This document shows positions 1 through 7,883 of a stretch of 14,621 nucleotides of DNA, piece after piece (the first letter of the stretch is position 1; the number at the start of each line of letters is the position of its first letter). Source of the DNA: TTA-H9 sp002071415 (GTDB lineage Bacteria > Bacteroidota > Bacteroidia > Bacteroidales > TTA-H9); assembly GCA_035411425.1 (NCBI GenBank), contig DAONSX010000054.1, positions 1 to 14,621 on the forward strand. Direction: 5' to 3'. The position numbers and the translations under genes are program-made. Below the pieces are notes generated by a model. It worked only from the letters and a program-made list of their open reading frames with translations. It ran no database searches and was not told where the DNA came from.

Positions 1-1839
1 GAAGTCGTTTCTTAATCTTTGCAAGACTTTTGGATCGGACCAAACCCTGGCCTCCATTTCCCGGCAATTTACGCAGCCATGTCCCGTAAAATCGATAAAG
101 ATGGGTTTGTTCAATTGTTTTGCACAAGCTAGTCCTTGTTGATAATCGAAATATCCTTTCAATCCATGCGGTAAATGGAAAATATCGGCATACTTGGGAT
201 TTTCGCATTGTTCAGTGGGGACTGAAGGATTACTTTGTTGGGGTAATATATTCAGGTTGGCGCTTACATTTTCTCGAATAATCTGGTTAAGGTCGAAGTC
301 GTGTGATGACTGAGGCGGCAAATAGCCCGAAAGGGCTTTGAGTGGTGCACCCCACATGCCGGGCAATAGATAGACTACGAACGAGAAAGTTGCAATTACA
401 AGCGTTAAGCGAAATACTCCAATATGATGGACTTCGTCGTCATGTTTGAAACGGATTTTACCCAAGAGATAGAAACCCATTAATGTGAATACTACGATCC
501 AGATGGCGATATAGATTTCGCGGTCGAGGATACCCCAGTGATAAGTTTGATCGGCAACGCTCAGGAATTTCAACCCAAACGCCACTTCGATAAAACCCAA
601 GACAACTTTCACCGAATTCAACCATCCGCCAGATTTTGGTAAAGTACCCAGCCAGGAGGGGAATAAAGCAAACAAGGTAAAAGGGAAAGCAAAGGCTAAA
701 CCAAAGCCTGCCATACCGATGATGGGCTTGAGGATTTCACCGCTTGCAGAAGCTACAAGGATGGTCCCTACAATAGGAGCTGTGCATGAAAAGGAAACCA
801 ATACAAGGGTGAAAGCCATGAAAAATGGACCCAAAATCCCTCCTTTTTCCGCATTTTGATCGGCTTTATTTGCCATCCAATGGGGAAGAGTGAGATCGAA
901 AGCTCCAAAAAAGGAAGCGGCAAATACCATAAAGATGACGAAAAAGAACAGATTGGGTAACCAATGAGTACTCAGAAAGTTTGCAAAATTCGGTCCTAAG
1001 GTCAAAGCCACTAAAGTGCCTATAACTGTATAAATAACTATAATGCTCAGACCATAAATAAGCGCCTGCCGTCTAGCTTGCTTCTTGTTTTCTTCGTCAT
1101 GCATGAAAAAGCTAACAGTCATAGGGATCATTGGAAAAACGCAAGGAGTGAAAATGGCAATCAATCCTCCAAGAAAAGCTAAACAGAAAAAGGCCCATAA
1201 GTTCGAATGCCTTTCCTTCTGTTCGCCTCCAAGGCTGGTATTCAATGCGACACTATCGTTAGCACTGGTTGCAATGTTTTCTTCTGATATCTCCCCAAAA
1301 GACGAATCGGTATTTAACTGATATGCCGTTTCAGTTTTCTGAACGCCGGTAACTGCTTTGTCCGGTTCAGCAGAAGGAGAAATGGCAAAATCGAAATCCA
1401 CTTCGGCAGGAGGAATGCAACGAGAATCATCGCATGCCATGAACTCCACCGTTCCTCTAACATTAAAGCTCTGCTGAGTGAGTGATTTGATTCTTTGTTT
1501 GAATATGGCTTGCCCGTCGAAATACTGTACTTCCATTTCGAAATTTTGGTCGTACATCTTATGGGGTCTTGGCTCGGTTGTTTTTCCTATTAATTTAAAA
1601 TTGGAAGAAGGTTCGAAGATAAAATTGGTAGGAACAGGCCCTCCTTCTGGAACATATTGAGAATAGAGATGCCAGTTCTTGTCTATTTTAGCAGTAAAAA
1701 TTAACTCATATTCATCGGAATTTATTTTTTGGGACGAAAAACTCCACTTTACTGGATCGAGCACCTGGGCGTAATCTTGAGGAAGCTGCGTCAAAAAGAA
1801 AAAAATTCCAAGCAAGGATAAAAGAAATTTTCTATTCAT
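1..1839 (-). CDS. dsbD: DsbD-family thiol:disulfide interchange protein (3' end cut by window edge)
   Basis: Inner-membrane reductant conduit: DsbD proteins take electrons from cytoplasmic thioredoxin and pass them to periplasmic thioredoxin-fold proteins. The 613 visible residues start at an ATG (1837-1839) followed by a signal peptide (about 1-24). An N-terminal DsbD-alpha-like domain follows, with the pair C136/C141 in ACDDSRC. The transmembrane core begins near residue 215 and carries C233 in TPCVFPMIPM and C352 in SFSCTAPIVG, the two cysteines that act across the membrane in this family. A periplasmic thioredoxin-like domain carries C589/C592 in DFTGHGCVNC. The frame is open at base 1, so only the end of that last domain is missing. 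It lies 42 bp after the Omp28-like gene on the same strand and is probably its operon partner. Family assignment is firm; the client proteins are inferred. Confidence 0.93.
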   Translation of the reverse strand, partial: MNRKFLLSLLGIFFFLTQLPQDYAQVLDPVKWSFSSQKINSDEYELIFTAKIDKNWHLYSQYVPEGGPVPTNFIFEPSSNFKLIGKTTEPRPHKMYDQNFEMEVQYFDGQAIFKQRIKSLTQQSFNVRGTVEFMACDDSRCIPPAEVDFDFAISPSAEPDKAVTGVQKTETAYQLNTDSSFGEISEENIATSANDSVALNTSLGGEQKERHSNLWAFFCLAFLGGLIAIFTPCVFPMIPMTVSFFMHDEENKKQARRQALIYGLSIIVIYTVIGTLVALTLGPNFANFLSTHWLPNLFFFVIFMVFAASFFGAFDLTLPHWMANKADQNAEKGGILGPFFMAFTLVLVSFSCTAPIVGTILVASASGEILKPIIGMAGFGLAFAFPFTLFALFPSWLGTLPKSGGWLNSVKVVLGFIEVAFGLKFLSVADQTYHWGILDREIYIAIWIVVFTLMGFYLLGKIRFKHDDEVHHIGVFRLTLVIATFSFVVYLLPGMWGAPLKALSGYLPPQSSHDFDLNQIIRENVSANLNILPQQSNPSVPTEQCENPKYADIFHLPHGLKGYFDYQQGLACAKQLNKPIFIDFTGHGCVNCREMEARVWSDPKVLQRLRNDF

Positions 1840-1881
1840 AGATTGCTATTATTCAATTTGTTAATATTCTCGAGGATTTTG

Positions 1882-2754
1882 CTATTCAATGCTTTCTTCA
1901 GCAGCCTGAATCACTTCATTGGTTCCCACCTTGCTCATAAGGGCAACCACGTGGCATTGACTGGCATTCCAATTCTCACTCATAATAAAATTGTGAATCA
2001 ATTGTATGGTTTCATCTTTAACGAATCCATTCCCAGGATGTAAGGTTTCGCCCCAAATTCCATTAATGGAAGTCCGAAGTACATGATTGTGGACATAATC
2101 GGTTATATCGGGCACAGGACCAACGAAAGAATTGTTGTTTTTTTGAGACGAAATGAGATGGTTTTCGATTAGATAAAGCGTATAGGTATATTCTCCTTCG
2201 AGGTTTTGTAAAATTTTAATGTCAGTTTCAATTCGAAGATTGCGATTTTGAGGGTTAAATGTGTTTTCGAGTTGGATGAAGGCCAATGGTTCTTGCTTAA
2301 GCTCCGCCAGTATGGCCGATTCCCAGCTTGTGGGAAGCAATCTTATCTTTCCTTCGTAAGCTTTTCGGTTTACCAGGCCGGTAGGATATTGCATGATGTT
2401 GAAATAATCGTTCAATGAAGTTCCTTCCGTACAGCGATAGTCAGCAATATAGAGCCCTGATTGATCGGGAACTGCAAAAAAACCTGCATGAATTTCCACC
2501 ACGACAATCTGACCTTTATGAGCCAACTGTAAATTTTTTGCCAGTTGTGCGGCTTGGGGGCAGTTCACACATTTGTGACCGGTAAAATCTTCTAATAGCG
2601 CGATTCTCTTATAGGAAGTATCCGATGTTTGTGCCGTATCAAGATATGTTTGAATATGTTCGAGGTAGGGAGCATCCACTTTATCGCAGGCAATTTGCAT
2701 CATCGTAAAAATCCATGTAATAATTATGACTGAAGTCGGGTGGTGTTTTTTCAT
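1882..2754 (-). CDS. Omp28-like lipoprotein with thioredoxin-type CxxC
   Basis: 290-residue exported protein. The N-terminus has Lys/His residues, a hydrophobic stretch (about 8-22) and Cys23 in QIACDK, a relaxed lipobox, so it is probably lipid-anchored. A thioredoxin-like segment follows: an acidic-hydrophobic strand, then DFTGHKCVNC with C62/C65, then a helix, then the strand QIVVVEIHAG. This arrangement matches Omp28-related Bacteroidota outer-membrane proteins. Its active-site decamer differs at one position from that of the neighbouring DsbD (DFTGHGCVNC), which suggests related redox chemistry or partnership. The C-terminal half looks beta-rich and has no motif I recognise. It lies 92 bp after the DUF6029 gene and 42 bp before dsbD, all on the same strand. 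I see no Bacteroidota -7 box just upstream, so it is probably co-transcribed. A direct role as a DsbD client is inference. Confidence 0.82.
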   Translation of the reverse strand: MKKHHPTSVIIITWIFTMMQIACDKVDAPYLEHIQTYLDTAQTSDTSYKRIALLEDFTGHKCVNCPQAAQLAKNLQLAHKGQIVVVEIHAGFFAVPDQSGLYIADYRCTEGTSLNDYFNIMQYPTGLVNRKAYEGKIRLLPTSWESAILAELKQEPLAFIQLENTFNPQNRNLRIETDIKILQNLEGEYTYTLYLIENHLISSQKNNNSFVGPVPDITDYVHNHVLRTSINGIWGETLHPGNGFVKDETIQLIHNFIMSENWNASQCHVVALMSKVGTNEVIQAAEESIE

Positions 2755-2846
2755 ATTGTTCTATAAGTTGTTATTATGTTGATTGAAAATATTCGTTTTG
2801 AAAAAATTTTCTAGATATTTCGATTCTTCAAACATTTCAAAACGAT

Positions 2847-4571
2847 TTAAAAATTGCTCGAAAGTGTCAGTCCGAAACCGGTATAAGCGGGTACATATCG
2901 GCAAATACCTCCTACACACAGTAAACCTTCTCTTTGTCGGCCATAGGAAAGAGAAATGCGGGTAGATTGATGTGTATATCCAAACGATATATTATAATAA
3001 TGTATCCGGTCATCGGGATTATCGTTTCCATAGTTATATTCATCCATGAGGGAAAAGAACCATTTTGGAGCGAGTGTGTATTCAATCGTGGTTCCCATCC
3101 AATTTCCCTTATCCTGCTCAGTAAATAGAGTTTGCAATTCAAGCCGTATGGAATGCTGATTGTTGATACGATAAGTCATATCCACGACTCCAATGTTTGC
3201 ATATACTTTTCCATATTCGTTCGTGTGTCCTTCGATTACATCTTTGTCGTAGACTTGATTGAAATAGGCTGCAATCATTTTTAACCGCTGTGAAAACTTT
3301 TTTGTAAGCTGTATCTTCAAGTCTTCGTAGAATTTGCGGTCTCCGAAGGCGAAAAAATCAGAGGTATAGCCCAGGGTGCCGGTGCTGTCGATGGGAATAT
3401 CAGCTGAAACAGGTTGTTTTTCGATATCTTTGATCAATGAATAGGAAAGGCTGAGATTAGTGCCATATTTGCCTCCAAGTAAGGTATTCTTGGGGAAAGT
3501 ATATTCGATTCCGGTGTGAACGGCCATTTCGCCATTGGGTTGAGTTGCATAAGGATACATTGTAGCGAAGCTATAAAGGTGCAAGGGATTAAGAGGTGGC
3601 AGGAAGTTGATATCCAAAACATTCTCCTTTTCTTCCATTCTCGATTTAAAGCCCATGTTATCGATTCGTTTGGCCGAGAGTTCAATTCCCAGGCCTTTTT
3701 TCGAGTAAGTAAGTACGCTCAATAGAGCCTGGCCTTCGCGATAGATATAATTATTCAAGGCGGATGGATTTTCGCTTTTGCGAACATATTCCGTCATCAG
3801 ATTCCAGTTAGAATAGCCAAGATTAATGGCTGCCAACCAAACTCCCACATTTTCGGGCAATTTGTATTGATATACCTCATAGCTGCCTTCGGGAAGAATG
3901 GGCCGTATTATGGTTTTTAGGGGCATTTTTTCGTATTTACTTACGAAGCTTGCTTCCAAACTCAATCGAAAAGGACTATTTCCCAGTTTTTCGATCAGTT
4001 CGTTGAAATTCAACTCCCCATCGATGCCTCTTACCAACCCTCGATTTCCTTCGGAATATTTTACCCAGTAATTGCGCTGATAGCCCATCAAGCCTTTCAG
4101 ATAAATTCCATGATAAGGTTTGAATTTTACTCTGAATCCATCGAGTGCATTATCGTAGCCAAGTGTCCATTCTTCATACGAACGAAGGATCATACCCGAA
4201 CCGAACTGTTCATAGAAATTTCCAGCAGTTACTTCAAAATTATCGACCTTGTAGTTGACAAACCAGTTGGCTATTCCACTTCCTTCGGCATCGGGCGAAA
4301 ATCCGAGCAAGGGAGGCAAAAAGGCTTCATACCGCAAGCCTGCCGAAAAATTCTTGTAATCATAATGAATAAGAGCAAAACCATTTATTCCCAATCTCTT
4401 GCCATTTAACGTACTGTCGTTGATGTGGAGTAATTTATCATTGACATAGGCATTGGCATCGGCCTGAAAAGTTCCACTTACCTGTGCATTGTGAATAAAA
4501 TCCTGACTCTTTACATATAGAGAACATGACAATAGAACGAAGGGCAAAGTGATTCTCAGTAATTTTTTCAT
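2847..4571 (-). CDS. DUF6029-family outer-membrane beta-barrel protein
   Basis: 574 residues from the chosen start. The frame extends 23 codons upstream to 4640, but the ATG at 4569-4571 begins a proper signal peptide (MKKLLRITLPFVLL, cleavage probably after YVKS), so I prefer it. The mature protein alternates polar and aromatic residues as outer-membrane strands do and ends in Phe, the usual barrel-assembly signal. Conserved-looking blocks such as GNFYEQFGSGMILRSYEEW match what I remember of DUF6029 proteins in Bacteroidales. No biochemical function is known to me. The mature chain has exactly two cysteines, C552 and C557 in CVGGIC, before the last strand, a likely disulfide, and the gene sits among thiol-redox genes. 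LLSC in the signal peptide resembles a lipobox, but a lipid anchor on a barrel is unlikely. Confidence 0.85.
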   Translation of the reverse strand: MKKLLRITLPFVLLSCSLYVKSQDFIHNAQVSGTFQADANAYVNDKLLHINDSTLNGKRLGINGFALIHYDYKNFSAGLRYEAFLPPLLGFSPDAEGSGIANWFVNYKVDNFEVTAGNFYEQFGSGMILRSYEEWTLGYDNALDGFRVKFKPYHGIYLKGLMGYQRNYWVKYSEGNRGLVRGIDGELNFNELIEKLGNSPFRLSLEASFVSKYEKMPLKTIIRPILPEGSYEVYQYKLPENVGVWLAAINLGYSNWNLMTEYVRKSENPSALNNYIYREGQALLSVLTYSKKGLGIELSAKRIDNMGFKSRMEEKENVLDINFLPPLNPLHLYSFATMYPYATQPNGEMAVHTGIEYTFPKNTLLGGKYGTNLSLSYSLIKDIEKQPVSADIPIDSTGTLGYTSDFFAFGDRKFYEDLKIQLTKKFSQRLKMIAAYFNQVYDKDVIEGHTNEYGKVYANIGVVDMTYRINNQHSIRLELQTLFTEQDKGNWMGTTIEYTLAPKWFFSLMDEYNYGNDNPDDRIHYYNISFGYTHQSTRISLSYGRQREGLLCVGGICRYVPAYTGFGLTLSSNF

Positions 4572-4657
4572 ATCGATAATAAAAAGAAATAAATTTTTAT
4601 TACTTAGATGATTCCTCGATTTTTCGAACATTCTGGTCAATATTGGATTATTCTAAT

Positions 4658-5185
4658 TTATTGGATGGTTTCGCCCTGATTGAGTTTTCTGACCATTTCG
4701 ATGAGTTCGAGTTCGCTTCCTTCAGTGTAGGAGGTATGCTGCCAGACTACTTTGCCGTTGCCATCGAGCAGAAAGGTATGAGGAATCAGGTTTACATTCA
4801 TGGCGCGCTTGAAGTCGCTGTTGGGATCGAGCAAAACTTCGAATTCCCAGCCTTTCCCATCGACAAAAGGTTTTACGCGGGACGAAGAACGCGCATCATC
4901 GATAGAAACGGCGATGAGTCTTACTCCGGTTTCTTCGACCCACTCTTTATAAACGTTGCCAATGTTGGTAAGCTCCTTGATGCAAGGTTTACACCAAAGC
5001 GCCCAAAAACTGATGATCATGGGTTTGCCATGGTTGCTCAAAGTATCCGTAAGTAGGGTTTTTCTGTCTAAGGTTTTCAATTCAACCGATGGCAAGGAAC
5101 GACCTTTCGAAGATTGCTTTGGGTCCTGTCCCTCCATATTTAAAAACAATAAGGAAAATAATGCAATCAGAACGATGTTTTTCAT
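4658..5185 (-). CDS. TlpA/ResA-like periplasmic thiol-disulfide oxidoreductase
   Basis: 175-residue exported thioredoxin-fold protein of the TlpA/ResA/AhpC-TSA type. A short signal peptide (residues 1-19, cleavage before QDPK) is followed by the family's opening phrase (LPSVELKTLD), a strand before SFWALWCKPC with active-site C65/C68, and the cis-proline region LIPHTFLLDGNG with P135. These are the elements of a complete thioredoxin domain and the length is normal for a single-domain member. It is the promoter-proximal gene of a same-strand cluster: the DUF6029 start lies 86 bp downstream, followed by the Omp28-like gene and dsbD. DsbD is the obvious electron donor. Whether it reduces cytochrome c apoproteins, protects exported cysteines or serves the neighbouring barrel cannot be told from sequence. 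Confidence 0.9.
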   Translation of the reverse strand: MKNIVLIALFSLLFLNMEGQDPKQSSKGRSLPSVELKTLDRKTLLTDTLSNHGKPMIISFWALWCKPCIKELTNIGNVYKEWVEETGVRLIAVSIDDARSSSRVKPFVDGKGWEFEVLLDPNSDFKRAMNVNLIPHTFLLDGNGKVVWQHTSYTEGSELELIEMVRKLNQGETIQ

Positions 5186-5648
5186 GGCGTTAAAGTATTG
5201 AATGAGTATAATTAATCAGATGTTCGAAATTACTTTCCATGAGAATCTGTTGGGTGGAGTTTCGATGGAAGATTGACCGGTAAACGATTGAACAAAGCAT
5301 AATCTTTCGTTCTTATGCAAAATTTCGACCAAAATCCTGTTCGTTTTGCCGGTCATGTCTTCCATCTTATTTACTAAAAGTGGTTTGAACAAGTTGTTTT
5401 TGGCAGGAAGCACATTGTGCCAACCTTGTTTGAAGAACGGGAAATTCCAGAACAAAAATACAAGTTTCCTACCCCACATACGTATTTTTATATTCTATCA
5501 TACTTCTACAAGTCTTGGATTTTGGCATATTATTGAGTGAATTTACCTCTACAATTAATTTAACTAAATTATTAAAAATCAATTAATATTCATATAAAAA
5601 AATTCTACAAAAGTGAATTTGCGAACATTAGAATAGGCAACAGAATTA
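5186..5648. other. 463-bp intergenic region upstream of the tlpA-like gene
   Basis: The stretch 5540-5640 is very AT-rich. The only sizeable reading frames are 87 codons on minus (5216-5479) and 64 codons on plus (5346-5540). They overlap each other, resemble no family I know, lack signal peptides or domain motifs, and are not called as genes here. On the minus strand a -7-like TATTTTTG lies at 5453-5460, but no TTTG sits 19 bp upstream. If used, it would give the tlpA cluster a leader of roughly 265 nt. No clear promoter closer to the tlpA start was found. Confidence 0.5.
5596..5620 (-). terminator. possible weak terminator of the M64/TPR operon
   Basis: Read on the minus strand, the arms AAATTC (5615-5620) and GAATTT (5600-5605) form a 6-bp AT-only stem with a 9-nt loop and run directly into a T-tract (5596-5602). 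The structure starts about 28 nt after the TGA of the TPR regulator gene. Position and T-tract fit an intrinsic terminator, but a stem this short with only one G:C pair is weak. Confidence 0.3.
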
Positions 5649-7871
5649 TCAATCGAGCTTTTGAAGAAAATCTACCAATTTATCATTGCTCTCGAGCTGG
5701 AGTTTTTTGCGCAAACGATATCGGCTCATTTCTATGGCTTTTACCGAAACATTATGCAGTGATGCAATTTCCTTCGATGAAAGGTTGATACGTAATAAGC
5801 CAGCGAGCTCCTTTTCGTGCAAAGTAAGCTGAGGGCAGATATTATTTAGCTTTTCGTAGAAACTTCGATTGGCATCATCTATTTCTTTCTTGAACTTATC
5901 CAACTCTTTGTTGATGTTGCCCTGTTGGGTAGTTTTTTGCCAGAGTTCCTTCATCACTTTGTCCTTTTGGCTTTCATTGCTGTTTTTCAGTTCTTTTAAG
6001 AGGTTTTTCAATTCGTTGATGAATTCATTTTTTTGAGCAATAATCAGTGCTAAGTTGGTGAGATGATTGCTCTTGTATTTTAATTCCTCGATAAGTCGTT
6101 GTTTTTCGAGATCTTGATTTCTTAACTGTGTTTCTATCAGAGTTTCTTTTGCCTTACTGATTTCCGCTTCTTTCAATAGTTTTTCAGCTTCTATCTTTTG
6201 CTTTTCTTTGATTCGTTTGAAGATCAGATAGGTAATAAGGCCCGTTAAAATGAGAGCTAATAATGATGAAATAGAAATTACTCTTTGCAAGGTTTGATTT
6301 TTTTCGAGAGTCTTTCGTTTTTCTTGTTCAAGAAGCAGTTCGTTTTGCTGTTTTTCGAAATCATAAGTTGCCTGGATGCTGAGGATTTGTTTCTGACGTT
6401 CGATATTATTCAGTGTATCGCTCAAGATTGAATACAGTTTTTGGTATTGAAAGGCTTTGAAGTAATCTCCTGTTCTTTCATAGATATCGGAAAGATATTT
6501 AGCGGCTGATTTTCGAATGGGAATCATGCCATAGTTCGAGGCCATCTTCTCTGCTTTAAGAAGTAAGTCGATGGCAAGGGATGTATGGTTTTGATTTGCT
6601 TCCAAGAGTCCTTGTTCAAGTAGAACTCGGGCAAGATTTTCCTCGTCGTCGATTTGTTCGAAAATTTTTTTTGCTTCTTCCAGATAAATGCGGGCATGTG
6701 AGTGCTTGCCCCTTTCTTCCGATAAAATGCCAAGGTTTAGATAGTTTATGCCCATTTCTTGCTTGTTGGAGAGTAATTTATTAATTTCGAGACTTTTCTT
6801 GTAATAGAATTCAGCCGAGTCGGTTTCGTTGAATATCCGTTTTAAATTGCCAAAATCGTTGTATATGGTAGCGAGGCCTGCTTTATTGTCGAGAGATTTA
6901 TGTACTTGCAAAGAGTTTTTGAAGAAGCGGTAGGCATTGATGTAGTCGCTGTTTTCGATATATATTTTGCCTATGGTTTGATAAGCATTGGCTATCATGA
7001 GTTTTTCGCCGAGTTTTTCGTAGATTTTAACGGCTTTAATCAAATACTCGAGCGCTTTTTCGTAAATCCCCTGTTTTTGAAGAATCTGGCTCATGTCGGA
7101 ATATAAACTAGCTTGAAGCTGCGTATTATTGCACATAATGGCCAATGTAATTCCTCTTTGCATTTCCTGCAGAGCCAGTTTGAATCTGCCCTTGTTCTGC
7201 CATCCCAAGGCCAGCAAGCGGTGAAGGTCGGCATTTTGTTCTAAAAGTCGATAATATTCGGGGCTTTGTGGTTCCTGATTCTTTATCATTTCGTCGGAAA
7301 TGCTGATGGCTTTTGCAAATTCTTGAATTGCCGAATCATACATACGGTTCTGAAAATACAACAATCCTAAATTCTGCATGGATCGAATATAATCGAACCA
7401 TGAACCATATTTTTTGTTCAACGTTTTATTGATCTTTGCATAGTAAATAGCCGTATCCAGATTTTTTCCCATGAGGCTGATGTTGGACAACCGGCTATAT
7501 ATCTTAGCAATTTTCAGGGAATTCAAACCCATAGAAAAATCGAGGCATTGCAAATAACAATTACGAGCTTCAGTGTAATTTCCCGTATAGAAATAGTAAT
7601 CTCCCAGCAACAGCATTGCTTCGTGCTGTCCTAATGTATAATTATTCTTGCTTGCTATTTCGAGTGCAAGTTGTGCAGCCCTTCGGCCAAGATCCGGATT
7701 GTTCATCAGATAAACATGGGCTGCCTCGTTTAGAATGTTTACTCTGACAGTATCATGTCTAACTTTTCCAAGTCGCTTTTCGAGAGTATCGGGCAGTTTT
7801 ATTTCGGTTTCTGCATAGAGAAAAATGGGTAACAAGGAGAGAAACAAACAAGCAAAGGTTCTACACTTCAT
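5649..7871 (-). CDS. membrane-tethered TPR regulator with C-terminal LuxR-type HTH
   Basis: 740 residues. A signal peptide (1-20, cleavage before ETEIK) is followed by a long TPR array (about 45-490) with repeated A-x-x-Y/F-x-x-K/A patterns such as YEKALEYLIKAVKIYEKLG. A coiled-coil-like stretch precedes one strong membrane span (531-551, SISSLLALILTGLITYLIF). A second long charged coiled coil follows (552-665), then a helix-turn-helix of LuxR/GerE type (681-737) with the recognition region SSKEIASLHNVSVKAIEMSRYRLRKKL in two parts. The predicted topology puts the TPRs in the periplasm and the HTH in the cytoplasm, a one-protein transmembrane transcription factor. There is no kinase or receiver domain. 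This architecture is common in Bacteroidota. The gene follows the secreted M64 peptidase by 12 bp and is almost certainly co-transcribed; its ligand and targets are unknown. Confidence 0.88.
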   Translation of the reverse strand: MKCRTFACLFLSLLPIFLYAETEIKLPDTLEKRLGKVRHDTVRVNILNEAAHVYLMNNPDLGRRAAQLALEIASKNNYTLGQHEAMLLLGDYYFYTGNYTEARNCYLQCLDFSMGLNSLKIAKIYSRLSNISLMGKNLDTAIYYAKINKTLNKKYGSWFDYIRSMQNLGLLYFQNRMYDSAIQEFAKAISISDEMIKNQEPQSPEYYRLLEQNADLHRLLALGWQNKGRFKLALQEMQRGITLAIMCNNTQLQASLYSDMSQILQKQGIYEKALEYLIKAVKIYEKLGEKLMIANAYQTIGKIYIENSDYINAYRFFKNSLQVHKSLDNKAGLATIYNDFGNLKRIFNETDSAEFYYKKSLEINKLLSNKQEMGINYLNLGILSEERGKHSHARIYLEEAKKIFEQIDDEENLARVLLEQGLLEANQNHTSLAIDLLLKAEKMASNYGMIPIRKSAAKYLSDIYERTGDYFKAFQYQKLYSILSDTLNNIERQKQILSIQATYDFEKQQNELLLEQEKRKTLEKNQTLQRVISISSLLALILTGLITYLIFKRIKEKQKIEAEKLLKEAEISKAKETLIETQLRNQDLEKQRLIEELKYKSNHLTNLALIIAQKNEFINELKNLLKELKNSNESQKDKVMKELWQKTTQQGNINKELDKFKKEIDDANRSFYEKLNNICPQLTLHEKELAGLLRINLSSKEIASLHNVSVKAIEMSRYRLRKKLQLESNDKLVDFLQKLD

Positions 7872-7883
7872 CGAGTAAACGCA

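Noticed and set aside
4572..4640. Upstream ATG extending the DUF6029 frame by 23 residues
   Set aside because: The extension puts a charged, non-hydrophobic segment before an otherwise standard signal peptide beginning at the ATG 4569-4571.
5216..5479. 87-codon minus-strand frame and overlapping 64-codon plus-strand frame
   Set aside because: They overlap each other, match no family I know and show no motif or signal peptide, so I treated the stretch as non-coding.
5649..7871. Hybrid two-component sensor
   Set aside because: No histidine kinase, ATPase or receiver motifs are present; the cytoplasmic part is coiled coil plus HTH only.
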